Below the pieces are notes generated by a model. That model made no database searches and was not told where the DNA came from. It was given only the letters and a program-made list of their open reading frames with translations. From Agrococcus sp. KRD186 (lineage in GTDB: Bacteria > Actinomycetota > Actinomycetes > Actinomycetales > Microbacteriaceae), in the NCBI RefSeq assembly GCF_017168255.1, contig NZ_JABFAP010000001.1, positions 817,235 to 881,234 of the forward strand: a stretch of 64,000 nt of DNA, written 5' to 3'. Position numbers and translations under genes: made by a program. Below, piece by piece: positions 1 to 8,865 of this stretch (positions within the stretch are counted from its first letter, which is position 1; each line of letters starts with the position of its first letter).

Positions 1-250
1 CGCGGGTGGAGATGCCCGTCGCCCAGACCGCACCGTCCCCCTGCAGCAGCAGGGCACCCATCCGCCATGCTCGGCCGAGCGGGCGCATGGTGGGCCGCCG
101 CTGGATCATGCCCAGCACCGGCTTCGGCTCCTCGTAGCGGGCGAGCGCCTCGTCGCGAGCGCCGCCGCTGGCGAGTCGCTCGGCGGTCGCGCGCAGGAGC
201 GCCGCGGCATGCTCGATCGCCGCGGCGTCCGCTGATGCTGGCCGACTCAC
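1..250 (-). CDS. Hypothetical protein, 5' part only (runs off left edge)
   Basis: A reading frame opens with GTG at 250 and continues off the window edge, giving 83 visible residues. The beginning is Ala-rich and helical, followed by the segment KPVLGMIQRRPTMRPLGRAW, and the visible part has no signal peptide or membrane segment. The start lies one base beyond the stop of the upstream lipoprotein gene, so the two are probably co-transcribed. I do not recognise the family. The GTG is supported by this tight spacing and by the absence of room for a longer start. Confidence 0.55.
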   Translation of the reverse strand, partial: MSRPASADAAAIEHAAALLRATAERLASGGARDEALARYEEPKPVLGMIQRRPTMRPLGRAWRMGALLLQGDGAVWATGISTR

Positions 251-251
251 G

Positions 252-650
252 TCAGTGCGCGTAGACGTTCTCGGAGATCGCGACCGCGCCCTCCGGCGCG
301 ACGCCGTCGTCGGGGATGACCGTGAAGCGGCTGTCGGGTCCGCCCATGGTGATCGGCGCGCCGCCGCTGCAGGCCCAGTGGTCGCTGGCACCGTCGGCGT
401 AGACGACCAGGCACAGGCCGCCGCTGGTGCGCATGAGCCAGAGCTGGCTGTCGTCGTGGGCACCCGCCAGGCGTGCGGACTCCTCGATGAACTCGACGTC
501 CATGGAATCCGGGTAGGTCCACCCGGCCGGCAGCCCGTCGGTCTCCGTCGCCGCGCGGTCGAGGTCGCTGATGCCGATGCCCCCGGAGCATCCGGTCAGC
601 ATGGTCGCGGCGGCCATGGCCAGCAGCGCGGCGAAGGGTGTGCGCAGCAT
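252..650 (-). CDS. Small secreted lipoprotein
   Basis: A 132-residue protein with a classical lipoprotein signal: a short charged start (MLRT), a hydrophobic stretch to about residue 18 and the lipobox LTGC, with the lipidated Cys at about residue 21. The mature part of about 110 residues contains SQLWLMRTSGGLCLVVYAD and a GAPITMGGPDSRFTVIPDDG segment, which suggest a compact beta-rich exported domain. It is probably anchored to the outer face of the membrane. The next gene starts directly after its stop. Function unknown. Confidence 0.75.
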   Translation of the reverse strand: MLRTPFAALLAMAAATMLTGCSGGIGISDLDRAATETDGLPAGWTYPDSMDVEFIEESARLAGAHDDSQLWLMRTSGGLCLVVYADGASDHWACSGGAPITMGGPDSRFTVIPDDGVAPEGAVAISENVYAH

Positions 651-734
651 CGTCGTCCTCGATCCCGTCGGAGTCCTGGCTGCACTCTACGTCGCGGCGG
701 CGCCGGCGCGGAGCGATCGGTGCGGCGGCGCTGC

Positions 735-2252
735 TCAGCTGCTGCTGGTCTCTTCGGGCGGAGCAGGCGTGCTCGGCGGTGCCGGCGGCTCCGCGGTGGG
801 CGCGGGCGGCGGCGCTGTCTCCGTGGGCGCAGGCTCGGGAGGGACGGTCTCGGCAGGGGGCGTCGCCGCTGGTGCCGTCTCCGCGGGCGCCGTCTCGGCG
901 GGCGCGGTCTCGGTCGGCTCGGGGCTCGGTTCGGTGTCGGTGACGGCCGGCGTCGTGGTGCCCGTGGTCGAGCTCGGTGTCGGGCTGGGAGGAGCCGAGG
1001 TCTCGGTGACGAGGTCGGCGGGTGCCTGCGAGACCTCCGGAACATCGGCCGAGCCGGGCTGGGGGAGCAGGATGCCCTGCATCGCGAAGACCGCGACGGC
1101 GGCGACGATCGAGAGGGCTGCGGTGACGCTGGCGGCGAGCACCCAGCCGCGGCGCCGAGGGCGGCCGGTCGGCAGGGGGAGCTCCTTGGTGTCGCCGTCG
1201 TCATCCTGATCGTCGAGCAGCGGCGCCCCAGCGGCGGGGGAGGCCGGGACGGCGGCAGTCGCCTCGGGTGCAGCGCCGGCGTCGGCGTCGGCGACGTCGG
1301 TGGCCACGAGGCCGGTGGCGGCCGCGCCGGCGCCGGTCGCGCCGAGCGCTGCGGCTCCGGCGGCCGACGCAGCCGCAGCCGGCTGGTCGCGCGCTGGCAC
1401 CACCGGCAGCTCCTCCGGGGCTGCCGCGAGCCGCTCGAGCACCGCCTTGGCCGTGGGGCGCGTGCCGGGATCGCGCGCGGTCATCGCCGTGAGCAGCGAC
1501 TTCCAGTGATAGCCGATCGCGCCGGGGATCTGTGGGTCGCGGGACTGCCGCGCGCTCAGCGACTCCATCAGCGGGCCGGGATACTCCCGGTGGCCGGTGA
1601 TGGCCTCGAGCAGCACGAGGCCGAGCGAGTAGATGTCCGACGCCGGCCCGACGCGCCCGCCGGCGGCCTGCTCCGGGCTCAGGTAGGCGGCGGTGCCGAG
1701 CACGGTGCCCGTCTCGGTCAGCCGGTCGCCGTCGATGATCGCCGCGATGCCGAAGTCGGCGAGCTTCGCCGTGAACTCGTGCCCCGGCACCAGCGAGGGC
1801 GCCAGCAGGATGTTGGCGGGCTTGATGTCGCGGTGCACGACCCCGTGCGCGTGCACGACGACGAGCGCCTCGATCATGTCCTGCGCCATGTGCGCGAGGT
1901 CGATCGGCGCGATCGGTCCTGCTGCGGCGCGCATGGCGAGGGTCGGGCCGTCGACGAGCTCCATCACCAGATAGGTCACGGGGCGCGCCTCGAGCACCGC
2001 GGTGCCCGCGTCGTACAACGTCACCAGCGCGCGATGGCTCAGGGTGGCGAGCAGGTCGATCTCCGCGCCGATGCGCCCGAGCTCCACCGGCTCCGCCGAG
2101 GTGCGGATGAGCGCCTTGACGGCGACCTCGCGGCCGAGCGTCTCGTCGACGGCCCGGTGCACGAAGGACATGCCGCCGGCGCCCAGCAGTGAGCCGAGGC
2201 GGTATCGGTCGGCGAGCAGCGCTCCGGGCGTGAGCGGATCGACTCCCTGCAC
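735..2252 (-). CDS. Membrane-anchored Ser/Thr protein kinase (PknB-like, no PASTA)
   Basis: Eukaryotic-type protein kinase of 505 residues. Visible catalytic features are the Gly-rich loop GAGGMS (about 24-29), the ATP Lys in VAVKAL (about 46), HRDIKPAN (140-147), DFG (166-168) and the GTAAYLSPEQA segment, so it should be active. After the kinase domain comes an Ala-rich linker, one transmembrane helix (about residues 395-415) and an external Pro/Thr/Ala tail with near-identical ETAPA units. No PASTA repeats are seen, so the signal sensed is unclear. I chose GTG at 2252 because AGGAGG lies just upstream; the frame itself stays open much further. Substrates cannot be inferred. Confidence 0.88.
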   Translation of the reverse strand: MQGVDPLTPGALLADRYRLGSLLGAGGMSFVHRAVDETLGREVAVKALIRTSAEPVELGRIGAEIDLLATLSHRALVTLYDAGTAVLEARPVTYLVMELVDGPTLAMRAAAGPIAPIDLAHMAQDMIEALVVVHAHGVVHRDIKPANILLAPSLVPGHEFTAKLADFGIAAIIDGDRLTETGTVLGTAAYLSPEQAAGGRVGPASDIYSLGLVLLEAITGHREYPGPLMESLSARQSRDPQIPGAIGYHWKSLLTAMTARDPGTRPTAKAVLERLAAAPEELPVVPARDQPAAAASAAGAAALGATGAGAAATGLVATDVADADAGAAPEATAAVPASPAAGAPLLDDQDDDGDTKELPLPTGRPRRRGWVLAASVTAALSIVAAVAVFAMQGILLPQPGSADVPEVSQAPADLVTETSAPPSPTPSSTTGTTTPAVTDTEPSPEPTETAPAETAPAETAPAATPPAETVPPEPAPTETAPPPAPTAEPPAPPSTPAPPEETSSS

Positions 2253-2347
2253 GATGTCCTCCTGGTCTTCGGCGCAGCGATGCCGCTGTACCCCAATCGT
2301 ACCTGCGCGAGCCTGGGCCGCGGCATCGAGTGGCGGCTGCTGGCGGC

Positions 2348-2866
2348 TCAGCGCGGCGTGGGTACCAGCGCCACCTCGCGCAGCAGGCCGTCGTCGACCT
2401 CCACCGTCATCACGGTGCCCACCGGCTGGCGCCGGCGGTCGGTGGGCGACCCAGGGTTGAGCAGCCGCAGCCCCGACGGGCAGACGCTGTCCCAGGGGAT
2501 GTGGGAGTGCCCGAACACCAGCACGTCCGCCGGCTGCTCGGACGCCGGCCCGAAGCGCGCGTCGCACCGTCGCTCGCGCCCTGCCGCGCTGCCGGTCTCG
2601 TGCACCACGGCGAAGCGCACGCCCTCGACCTCGACACGCGCCACCTCGCCGAGGCGCCGCCAGAGCTCCGGGCCGTCGTTGTTGCCCGCGACGCCCACGA
2701 GCCGGCGGGCTCGCTGCTCGAGCGCATCCAGCAGCGCCACATCGACCCAGTCGCCGGCGTGGATGACGAGATCGGCCTCGTCGACCATCCGCCACACCTG
2801 CTCCTGCAGCGCCTTCGCACGCACCGGCAGGTGGGTGTCGCTCAGCAGCAGCACGCGAGCGCTCAC
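2348..2866 (-). CDS. YfcE/MJ0936-type metallophosphoesterase
   Basis: A 172-residue protein of the calcineurin-like phosphoesterase fold. Metal-binding motifs are visible in order: SDTHL near residue 9, HAGD near 39, GNND near 62, a His in VVHETG and FGHSHIP near 122, with NPGSPTDRR near the end, typical of small bacterial phosphodiesterases. It probably hydrolyses phosphodiester or phosphomonoester bonds in the cytosol. The GTG start overlaps the stop of the RES-domain gene (GTGA), so it is the last gene of a tight operon with RES and SDR genes. The frame stays open upstream, but the overlap and motif spacing support this start. Confidence 0.85.
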   Translation of the reverse strand: MSARVLLLSDTHLPVRAKALQEQVWRMVDEADLVIHAGDWVDVALLDALEQRARRLVGVAGNNDGPELWRRLGEVARVEVEGVRFAVVHETGSAAGRERRCDARFGPASEQPADVLVFGHSHIPWDSVCPSGLRLLNPGSPTDRRRQPVGTVMTVEVDDGLLREVALVPTPR

Positions 2867-3372
2867 CCGCGCCCGCCGGCCATCGTCACCATCGGAGCGC
2901 CGGGGCGGTTCCAGTCGAACAGCGCCAGGTGCCACAGTCCGGGCCGCTTGCGCGAGGGGTCGATGAGCCCGCGGGCGCCCAGCTCGATCAGCCGATCGCG
3001 CACACCCCACGACGGCGGCTCCGCTCCGGCACGCACCGCCTCCTGCCACGGCGCGGTCGCATCGGCGAGCTCGATTCCGGCGGCCTCGAGCGCGCCTGCA
3101 TCCCGCAGATCGACGATGCCCGACGCATCCACGTCGATCTCGACCACCACGAGCTCGCTGCTGCGGGCATCCGCGTGCGCCTCGAGCGCGGCGGCGACCC
3201 CCTCGCGGGAGGCGCTGAGATAGAGCGTCGGCGAGGACGCTCGGGAGTAGCGGCCCGCGGTTCGCGAGCCCGCGAGCGCCGTGTCGAGATGCCCGGGGTC
3301 GATGGCACGGAAGCAACGACCCGTGACGCGCGAGGTGAGCGCGTCGACGCGCACGACCGCCGGCCCGGTCAC
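2863..3372 (-). CDS. RES-domain protein (NAD+-phosphorylase toxin-like fold)
   Basis: A 169-residue protein resembling the RES family. It has an early CFRAIDP segment, an Arg-Tyr pair in AGRYSRAS, SSPTLYLSASREGVAAALEAH, and later WGVRDRLIELGARGLIDPS. RES toxins degrade NAD+ and are normally paired with a Xre-type antitoxin, but no antitoxin gene adjoins this one. It sits with 4-bp overlaps between an SDR gene and a phosphoesterase gene. It may therefore be a housekeeping RES paralogue or a repurposed enzyme. The GTG start overlaps the SDR stop codon. Confidence 0.68.
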   Translation of the reverse strand: MTGPAVVRVDALTSRVTGRCFRAIDPGHLDTALAGSRTAGRYSRASSPTLYLSASREGVAAALEAHADARSSELVVVEIDVDASGIVDLRDAGALEAAGIELADATAPWQEAVRAGAEPPSWGVRDRLIELGARGLIDPSRKRPGLWHLALFDWNRPGAPMVTMAGGRG

Positions 3373-4217
3373 CGCGCGCCGCGCAGCCAGGGCGCGACGC
3401 GCGCCTCGCTGCGCTCCCACAGGCGGTCGACGAGCACGTCGGCGTGCACGAGCGGGTTCGTCTGCGACGCGGATGCGGGGGTGGTCTCGGAGTAGAAGGC
3501 GCCGGGCTGCCAGGTGGTGCCGGGCGTGCCGTCGACGAAGTGCCGCAGGTGCTCGCCGCCCTGCTCGGGGCTGATGAGCATGAGCCGCGCGAGCGGCGTG
3601 CGGTAGACGAGGCGCAGAATGCTGGTGGAGCCGGTGGCGAAGCTCGTGCGCACGTTGCCGGGGTCGAAGGCGACGGGGCGGATGCCCGTGTCGCCAAAGC
3701 GCGCAAGCAGGCCACGGGCGTGCAGGATGTTCGCCAGCTTCGCGTTGCCATAGGCCCGGTTGGGGCTGTACGAGCGTTTGGCGTCGAGGTCGTCGATGTC
3801 GAAGCGGGCGAGCAGCCGGGCGGCGGAGCTCGCCGTGTTGACGACGATGCCCTCGCCCGACCGCAGCTGTGGCAGCAGCAGCTGGGTCAGCAGGAAGGGC
3901 GCCAGGTGGTTGACCTGGAGGGTCAGCTCGTTGCCGTCGGCGGTGACGGTGCGGGGCCCCAAGAGGCCGCCGGCATTGTTCGCCAGTACGTCGACGCGGT
4001 CGGCGGCGCCGCGCAGCTCGTCGGCGAGCCGAGCCACCTCGTCGAGGCTCGCGTAGTCGGCGACGAAGCGCTCGGCACCCAGCTCGTCGGCGACCGCCGC
4101 GGTCTTCTCGGGGGAGCGGCCCACCAGCAGCAGCCGATGCCCCTGCCGGGCCAGCTGCCGCGCCGCGGCCGCGCCGATGCCGTCGGAGGCGCCGGTGAGC
4201 ACGATCGTGCGCGTCAC
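3369..4217 (-). CDS. Short-chain dehydrogenase/reductase
   Basis: Classical SDR of 282 residues: TGASDGIG cofactor loop (8-15), ANNAGG (79-84), a Ser near 130 and YGNAK with the catalytic Tyr156 and Lys160. Its length and the SPNRAYGNAKLANILHARGL context resemble retinol-dehydrogenase-like actinobacterial SDRs, although the substrate cannot be read from sequence. NADP(H) preference is likely but not proven. The start is GTG at 4217, overlapping the stop of a small upstream frame. It is the head of the RES and phosphoesterase operon. Confidence 0.88.
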   Translation of the reverse strand: MTRTIVLTGASDGIGAAAARQLARQGHRLLLVGRSPEKTAAVADELGAERFVADYASLDEVARLADELRGAADRVDVLANNAGGLLGPRTVTADGNELTLQVNHLAPFLLTQLLLPQLRSGEGIVVNTASSAARLLARFDIDDLDAKRSYSPNRAYGNAKLANILHARGLLARFGDTGIRPVAFDPGNVRTSFATGSTSILRLVYRTPLARLMLISPEQGGEHLRHFVDGTPGTTWQPGAFYSETTPASASQTNPLVHADVLVDRLWERSEARVAPWLRGAR

Positions 4218-4327
4218 GGGCGCCGCTGCATTCGCTCGTCGCCGTGCGTGTCGTTGCCGGTCACGCGCGCCATCAGCTGCTGCGGGTCGCGGCGCTCCCT
4301 GTGTTCGCCGCTCGGGGTGCCGGTCAT
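4214..4327 (-). CDS. Possible 37-residue leader protein
   Basis: A short frame starting ATG at 4327 and ending in TGA that overlaps the GTG of the SDR gene. The product is strongly charged (GEHRERRDPQQLMARV in the middle) with no membrane segment. The overlap follows the same GTGA pattern used between the following genes, which argues for translation. It is too short for composition evidence and I recognise no family. Confidence 0.3.
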   Translation of the reverse strand: MTGTPSGEHRERRDPQQLMARVTGNDTHGDERMQRRP

Positions 4328-4376
4328 GGCTTCAGCATGGCAGGCGCTCCCTGGCAGGCAGGGCAGGATGGCTGCC

Positions 4377-5723
4377 ATGGCTGATGAGACGAACGGCGGT
4401 ATCGCGAGCGCCGAGCACTGGAGCCGCAGCGCGATGTGGTGGCACGTGTATCCGCTCGGCTTCACGGGCGCTCCGATCCGCGACGCGCACGGCGACGAGG
4501 TCGTGCACCGGCTCCCGCGAATCGAGGCATGGCTCGACCACGTGCTCGAGCTCGGCCTCAACGGCATCGCGCTGGGCCCGATCTTCGCCAGCAGCACGCA
4601 CGGCTACGACACGGTCGACCACTTCGCGCTCGACCCGCGGCTCGGCGACGACGCCGATCTCGACCGGCTGATCGCGGCGGCGCACGAGCGCGGCATCCGC
4701 GTGCTGCTCGACGGCGTCTTCAACCACGTGGGGCGCGAGCACCCGGCCTTCGCCGCCGCGCACGCAGACGCGAACGCCCCCGAGGCCGCGCTGTTCCGGC
4801 TCGGCGAGGGCGGCGAGGCCGAGGTCTTCGAGGGCCACGGCGCGCTCGTCGCGCTCGATCACAGCTCGCCCGCGACGGCGCAGCTGGTCGTCGACGCGAT
4901 GCGGCACTGGCTCGAGCGCGGCATCGACGGCTGGCGGCTCGATGCCGCCTACGCGGTGCCCGCCGAATTCTGGGCCCGCGTGCTGCCGCGGGTGCGCGAG
5001 CACCATCCGGACGCCTGGTTCCTCGGCGAGGTCATCCACGGTGACTACGCGGGCTTCGCCACCGAGTCGACCATCGACAGCCTCACGCAGTACGAGCTGT
5101 GGCAGGGCATCTGGCACGCCATCGTCGACCGCAACCTGTTCGAGCTCGAGCACGCCATCGGCCGCGGCAACGAGCTGCTGGCCGGCTTCGTGCCGTACAC
5201 GTTCCTCGGCAACCACGACGTCACCCGCATCGCCTCGGCGGTCGGCAGCGAGCTCGTGCCGCACGCGCTCGCCGTGCTCTGCACGGTCGCCGGCACGCCG
5301 GCGATCTACGCGGGCGACGAGTACGGCTGGCAGGCGGTCAAGGAGGAGCGCGAGGGCGGCGACGACGCCGTGCGGCCCGAGTTCCCGGCCGAGCCGGTCG
5401 CGCCCGACGACATGGACGCATCCGCCCGTCACCTGCTCGACGTGCACCGCGAGCTGCTGGCGCTGCGCCGGCGCAACCCGTGGCTGACCACCGCGCGCAC
5501 CGACGTCGTGCACGTCGCGAACACGGCGATGGTGCTGCGCACCGCGACCGGCGAGGCGGGCGTCATCACCGCGCTCAACCTCGACGACGAGCCCGTGACG
5601 ATGCCGGCGGCGGATGCGTCGTCGGTCGTCGCGGGGGAGTGCGAGCTGGCAGATGGTCGCCTCACGCTGCCGCCGCGCGGCTGGGCGGTGCTCGAGGTGC
5701 GCGCACCGGGGAGCAGCGCATGA
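4377..5723 (+). CDS. GH13 (alpha-amylase family) glycosidase
   Basis: A 448-residue TIM-barrel glycoside hydrolase. The four GH13 regions are visible: DGVFNH (112-117), GWRLDAAY with the nucleophile Asp near 189, GEVIH with the acid/base Glu near 217, and FLGNHDVTRI with the third Asp near 281. A C-terminal beta domain follows from about 370. It has no signal peptide, so it acts inside the cell on maltodextrin-like sugars or transfers glucosyl units. AGGA lies 8 bases before ATG 4377; an alternative ATG is at 4368. Its stop overlaps the next gene. Confidence 0.87.
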   Translation: MADETNGGIASAEHWSRSAMWWHVYPLGFTGAPIRDAHGDEVVHRLPRIEAWLDHVLELGLNGIALGPIFASSTHGYDTVDHFALDPRLGDDADLDRLIAAAHERGIRVLLDGVFNHVGREHPAFAAAHADANAPEAALFRLGEGGEAEVFEGHGALVALDHSSPATAQLVVDAMRHWLERGIDGWRLDAAYAVPAEFWARVLPRVREHHPDAWFLGEVIHGDYAGFATESTIDSLTQYELWQGIWHAIVDRNLFELEHAIGRGNELLAGFVPYTFLGNHDVTRIASAVGSELVPHALAVLCTVAGTPAIYAGDEYGWQAVKEEREGGDDAVRPEFPAEPVAPDDMDASARHLLDVHRELLALRRRNPWLTTARTDVVHVANTAMVLRTATGEAGVITALNLDDEPVTMPAADASSVVAGECELADGRLTLPPRGWAVLEVRAPGSSA

Positions 5724-6988
5724 TCGTCTTCGAGGAGCGCGTGCCGTCCGCGGCCGAGCAGCGCGCGGTCGCGGAGTCGGTGGGCTGGGACGACCACTTC
5801 GACTGGGCGAGCCTGCCGGCGTCGCTGCGCGGCTCCGAGCACGGCGTCGTCGCGCGCGACGGCGACCGCGTGGTCGGCGTCGGACGACTGGTGGGCGACG
5901 GCGTGCGCTACTGGTACGTGCAGGACGTGATGGTGCGACCGGATGCCGCCGACCAGGGCATCGCCTCCGGCATCGTCGAGCGGCTGCTCGAACGGGTGCG
6001 CCAGGTCGCGCCGGCAGAGGCGATCGTCGGCCTGTTCGCGAGCCCCGAGGCGGTCGGCGTCTACGAGGAGCTCGGATTCGTGGTCGCGGCGGGCGATCCC
6101 CTCGGCATGACGCTCACGCTGGAGGGCGAGGGTGCGCCGGGCGAGGGTGCGCCGGAGGGGAGCCGCTCAGCCGCCGCCGCGGAGACGCTGGGCTACGACG
6201 CCGAGTTCCTCGGTGAGCCGGTCGCGGCGCCGACGCCGGTGGCCGATCCGGAAGCGCCGGTGCTGCCCTACGCGCACTTCACCGTCACGATGCACCTGCA
6301 GCGGCGCCTCGCGTGGTCGGTCGCCTGGAACGTCGACGGGCTGGCCCTCCAGCCGGGCATCCCGCGCAGCAGCCGCTTCTTCCTCGACGACCGGCTCACC
6401 GACGAGCAGCAGACGGGCGAGGCCGTCTACCGCGACAACGACCTCGACCGTGGCCACATCGCCCGCCGCGCCGACCTGCTGTGGGGCACGGTCGACGAGG
6501 CCAAGCAGGCGAACCGCGACTCCTTCACCTTCACGAACATCACCCCGCAGCTGGCCGGCTTCAACCAGTCGAGCCGCGGCGGCATCTGGGGCGAGCTCGA
6601 GAACGGGGTGCTCGAGCTCGACGAGCTCGTCGACCGCCGCATCAGCGTGTTCGGCGGCCCGGTGCTCGCCGACGGTGACCCCTGGTATCGCGATCTCGTG
6701 CAGCTGCCGCGCGACCACTGGAAGGTCGTCGTCTACCGGGTGGCGGATGCGCTGCGGTCGAAGGCGTTCCTGCTCACGCAGGACCTGGACGGGCTGCGCA
6801 CCGCCTACCTGGATGCGTTCCGCACGTACGAGCTGAGCCTGGCGGAGCTGGCCGAGCGCACCGGGCTCTCGTTCGACGGGCTGCCCGGCGCTGACAAGCC
6901 CGGCGCTGACGAAGGCAGCGCCGACGAGCCCGCCGCCCGGCAGCGCACACCGCGCGAGATCGTCGGGCTCGACGACCTGCGCTGGTGA
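5720..6988 (+). CDS. GNAT acetyltransferase fused to DNA/RNA non-specific endonuclease
   Basis: A 422-residue two-domain protein. Residues 1-134 are a GNAT acetyltransferase (YVQDVMVRPDAADQGIASGI for acetyl-CoA binding, VYEELGF at the end). Residues 135-157 are a Gly/Ala-rich linker. Residues 158-400 are a NUC1/NucA-type nuclease opening with GYDAEFLGEPV and carrying the DRGH motif (243-246) with downstream Asn residues in FTNITPQLAGFNQ. There is no signal peptide, unlike most secreted members of this nuclease family. I find no in-frame ATG or GTG near the linker, so the fusion looks real. ATG 5720 overlaps the stop of the glycosidase gene. Confidence 0.85.
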   Translation: MIVFEERVPSAAEQRAVAESVGWDDHFDWASLPASLRGSEHGVVARDGDRVVGVGRLVGDGVRYWYVQDVMVRPDAADQGIASGIVERLLERVRQVAPAEAIVGLFASPEAVGVYEELGFVVAAGDPLGMTLTLEGEGAPGEGAPEGSRSAAAAETLGYDAEFLGEPVAAPTPVADPEAPVLPYAHFTVTMHLQRRLAWSVAWNVDGLALQPGIPRSSRFFLDDRLTDEQQTGEAVYRDNDLDRGHIARRADLLWGTVDEAKQANRDSFTFTNITPQLAGFNQSSRGGIWGELENGVLELDELVDRRISVFGGPVLADGDPWYRDLVQLPRDHWKVVVYRVADALRSKAFLLTQDLDGLRTAYLDAFRTYELSLAELAERTGLSFDGLPGADKPGADEGSADEPAARQRTPREIVGLDDLRW

Positions 6989-7040
6989 GCGCGGCCCGGT
7001 CCCTGCCCGCGACATCGGTCACGACGCCGACGCCGCCTGC

Positions 7041-8789
7041 CTACTCGACGAGCTTGCCCGCCACGGAGTCGTCGGCGCCGGTCTCTGCCAGCTGGCGGAA
7101 GCTGTCGGGCGCGGGGGAGAGAGGCTCGAAGACGACGCCCTCGCTCGGCGACCAGACGAAGTTGCCCTGCATGGCCGGGTCGGTCTCCGGGAAGTCGGCG
7201 CGGTTGTGGGCGCCGCGCGTCTCTCGCCGCTCGAGCGCGCTCTCGAGCGTTGCGCGGGCTGCCAGCAGTGAGCCGAGCAGGTCGTAGGCGTGCGCCAGAT
7301 CGTCGAAGCCGGCGATGTCGGGGTGGGCCGTGACATGCTCGGCGCGTTCCTCGAGCGACGCCAGCTTGCGCAGCCCCTCCTGCAGCCCGCCCTCGGTGCG
7401 GACGACCCCGGCGTGCTCGCTCATGAGGTTGCGCACCTCGCGCTGCAGCCGACGGGCGGATTCGGTGCCGCGCTCACGCAGCAGCGACCGCATCTCGTCG
7501 CGGGCCGCCTCGACGGCAGCCGGGTCCCGGCGCACGTCGGTGCGCGCGCCGGCGTAGTCGGCGGCGTGCTCGCCGGTGATGCGCCCGTAGACCAGCAGCT
7601 CGATGAGCGAGTTGCCGCCCAGCCGGTTCGCGCCGTGCAGGCCGGAGGAGGCCTCACCGATCGCGTACAGCCCGTCGACACCGGTGCCGTGGTGCTCGGG
7701 GTCGACCCAGACGCCGCCCATGGAGTAGTGCGCGGTGGGAGCGATCTCCATCTTGGTCGCGGTGATGTCGAGCATCTGCAGGTCGATCAGGGTGCGGTAG
7801 ACGCGCGGCAGCTGGCGCAGGATCTGTTCGCGCGGCAGGTGGGAGACGTCGAGGTAGACGCCGCCCGTTGCTGTGCCGCGGCCCTCGGCGATCTCGGTGA
7901 AGCCGGCCAGCGCGACCCGGTCGCGCGTCGAGAGCTCCATGCGCTCGGGGTCGTAGCGCTCCATGTATCGCTCGCCCAGGGCGTTGGTGAGGATGCCGCC
8001 CTCGCCGCGGGCGGCCTCCGAGACGAGCGTGCCCGCGGCGTCGTCGGGCTCCAGCAGGCCGGAGGGGTGGAACTGCACCAGTTCGGCGTCGCGGATGCGG
8101 GCACCGGCCAGCGCGGCCAGTCGGAACGCATCCCCCGTGTTCTCGTCACGGCGCGACGACGTGTGCCGCCAGATTCGCGTGTGGCCGCCGGCGGCGAGGA
8201 TGACCGCGTCGGCCAGGATCTGCACGGGCGTGCCGTCGACGATGTCGAAGCCGTAGGCGCCGAAGATCGTGCCGTCTGCGACGAGCAGCCGCGTGATGTA
8301 GATCGTGTCGACGATCTCCACCCGCAGCTCGGCGGCCCGGCGCATCAGTGTGCGCTGCAGCTCCAGCCCGGTGTAGTCGCCCGCGTAGGCGGTGCGGCGG
8401 TAGGTGTGGGCACCGAAGAAGCGCTGGGAGATGCGGCCGTCGTCCTCGCGGGCGAACGGCATGCCCCAGCGCTCGAGCTCCTCGATGCCCTGCGCCGCAC
8501 CGCGTGCCACGGTCTCGACGATGGCCGGGTCGGCGAGGAAGTACGACTCGCGCAGCGTGTCGGCCGCGTGCTGCTGCCAGGAGTCCGCGGGGTCGATGGT
8601 GCCGAGCGCGGCGTTGATGCCGCCCGCCGCGAGCGTCGTGTGCGCGTCGTGCTTGCGGCGCTTGCCGACGGCCAGCACCTGCACGCCGCGCTCCGCCAGC
8701 TCGATCGAGGCGCGGAGCCCGGCGCCGCCGGTGCCGATCACGAGGACGGAGGTGGAGAGGAGGCGTTCGGATGCGTGTGGTGCGGTCAT
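7041..8789 (-). CDS. SDH/FRD/aspartate-oxidase-family flavoprotein
   Basis: FAD-dependent oxidoreductase of 582 residues. The N-terminus has the dinucleotide loop VIGTGGAGLRASIE, then TLAAGGINAALG with the covalent-flavin-type context HDAHTTLAAGG. Later come ELVQFHPSGL, TKMEIAPTAHYSMGG and EASSGLHGANRLGGNSL, all hallmarks of the succinate dehydrogenase/fumarate reductase flavoprotein family. No iron-sulfur or membrane-anchor subunit is adjacent, so it may be a stand-alone soluble fumarate reductase or L-aspartate-oxidase-like enzyme rather than respiratory complex II. It is divergent from a LysR regulator, its probable controller. Confidence 0.83.
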   Translation of the reverse strand: MTAPHASERLLSTSVLVIGTGGAGLRASIELAERGVQVLAVGKRRKHDAHTTLAAGGINAALGTIDPADSWQQHAADTLRESYFLADPAIVETVARGAAQGIEELERWGMPFAREDDGRISQRFFGAHTYRRTAYAGDYTGLELQRTLMRRAAELRVEIVDTIYITRLLVADGTIFGAYGFDIVDGTPVQILADAVILAAGGHTRIWRHTSSRRDENTGDAFRLAALAGARIRDAELVQFHPSGLLEPDDAAGTLVSEAARGEGGILTNALGERYMERYDPERMELSTRDRVALAGFTEIAEGRGTATGGVYLDVSHLPREQILRQLPRVYRTLIDLQMLDITATKMEIAPTAHYSMGGVWVDPEHHGTGVDGLYAIGEASSGLHGANRLGGNSLIELLVYGRITGEHAADYAGARTDVRRDPAAVEAARDEMRSLLRERGTESARRLQREVRNLMSEHAGVVRTEGGLQEGLRKLASLEERAEHVTAHPDIAGFDDLAHAYDLLGSLLAARATLESALERRETRGAHNRADFPETDPAMQGNFVWSPSEGVVFEPLSPAPDSFRQLAETGADDSVAGKLVE

Positions 8790-8865
8790 TCCTCCACGCT
8801 AGGGAGCGCCGTTGCATGCGTCCAATGCATTGATTGACTCATCGATATACCAATATGCTATCGCG

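Noticed and set aside
735..1000. Repeated TAPAE-coding units as a DNA tandem repeat element
   Set aside because: They encode a low-complexity external tail of the kinase, common in such proteins, and are not an independent element.
255..2192. Very long open frame opposite the kinase gene (and similar long frames opposite most genes)
   Set aside because: High GC makes antisense frames open. These have Arg/Ala/Gly-rich nonsense composition, no motifs and overlap well-supported genes entirely.
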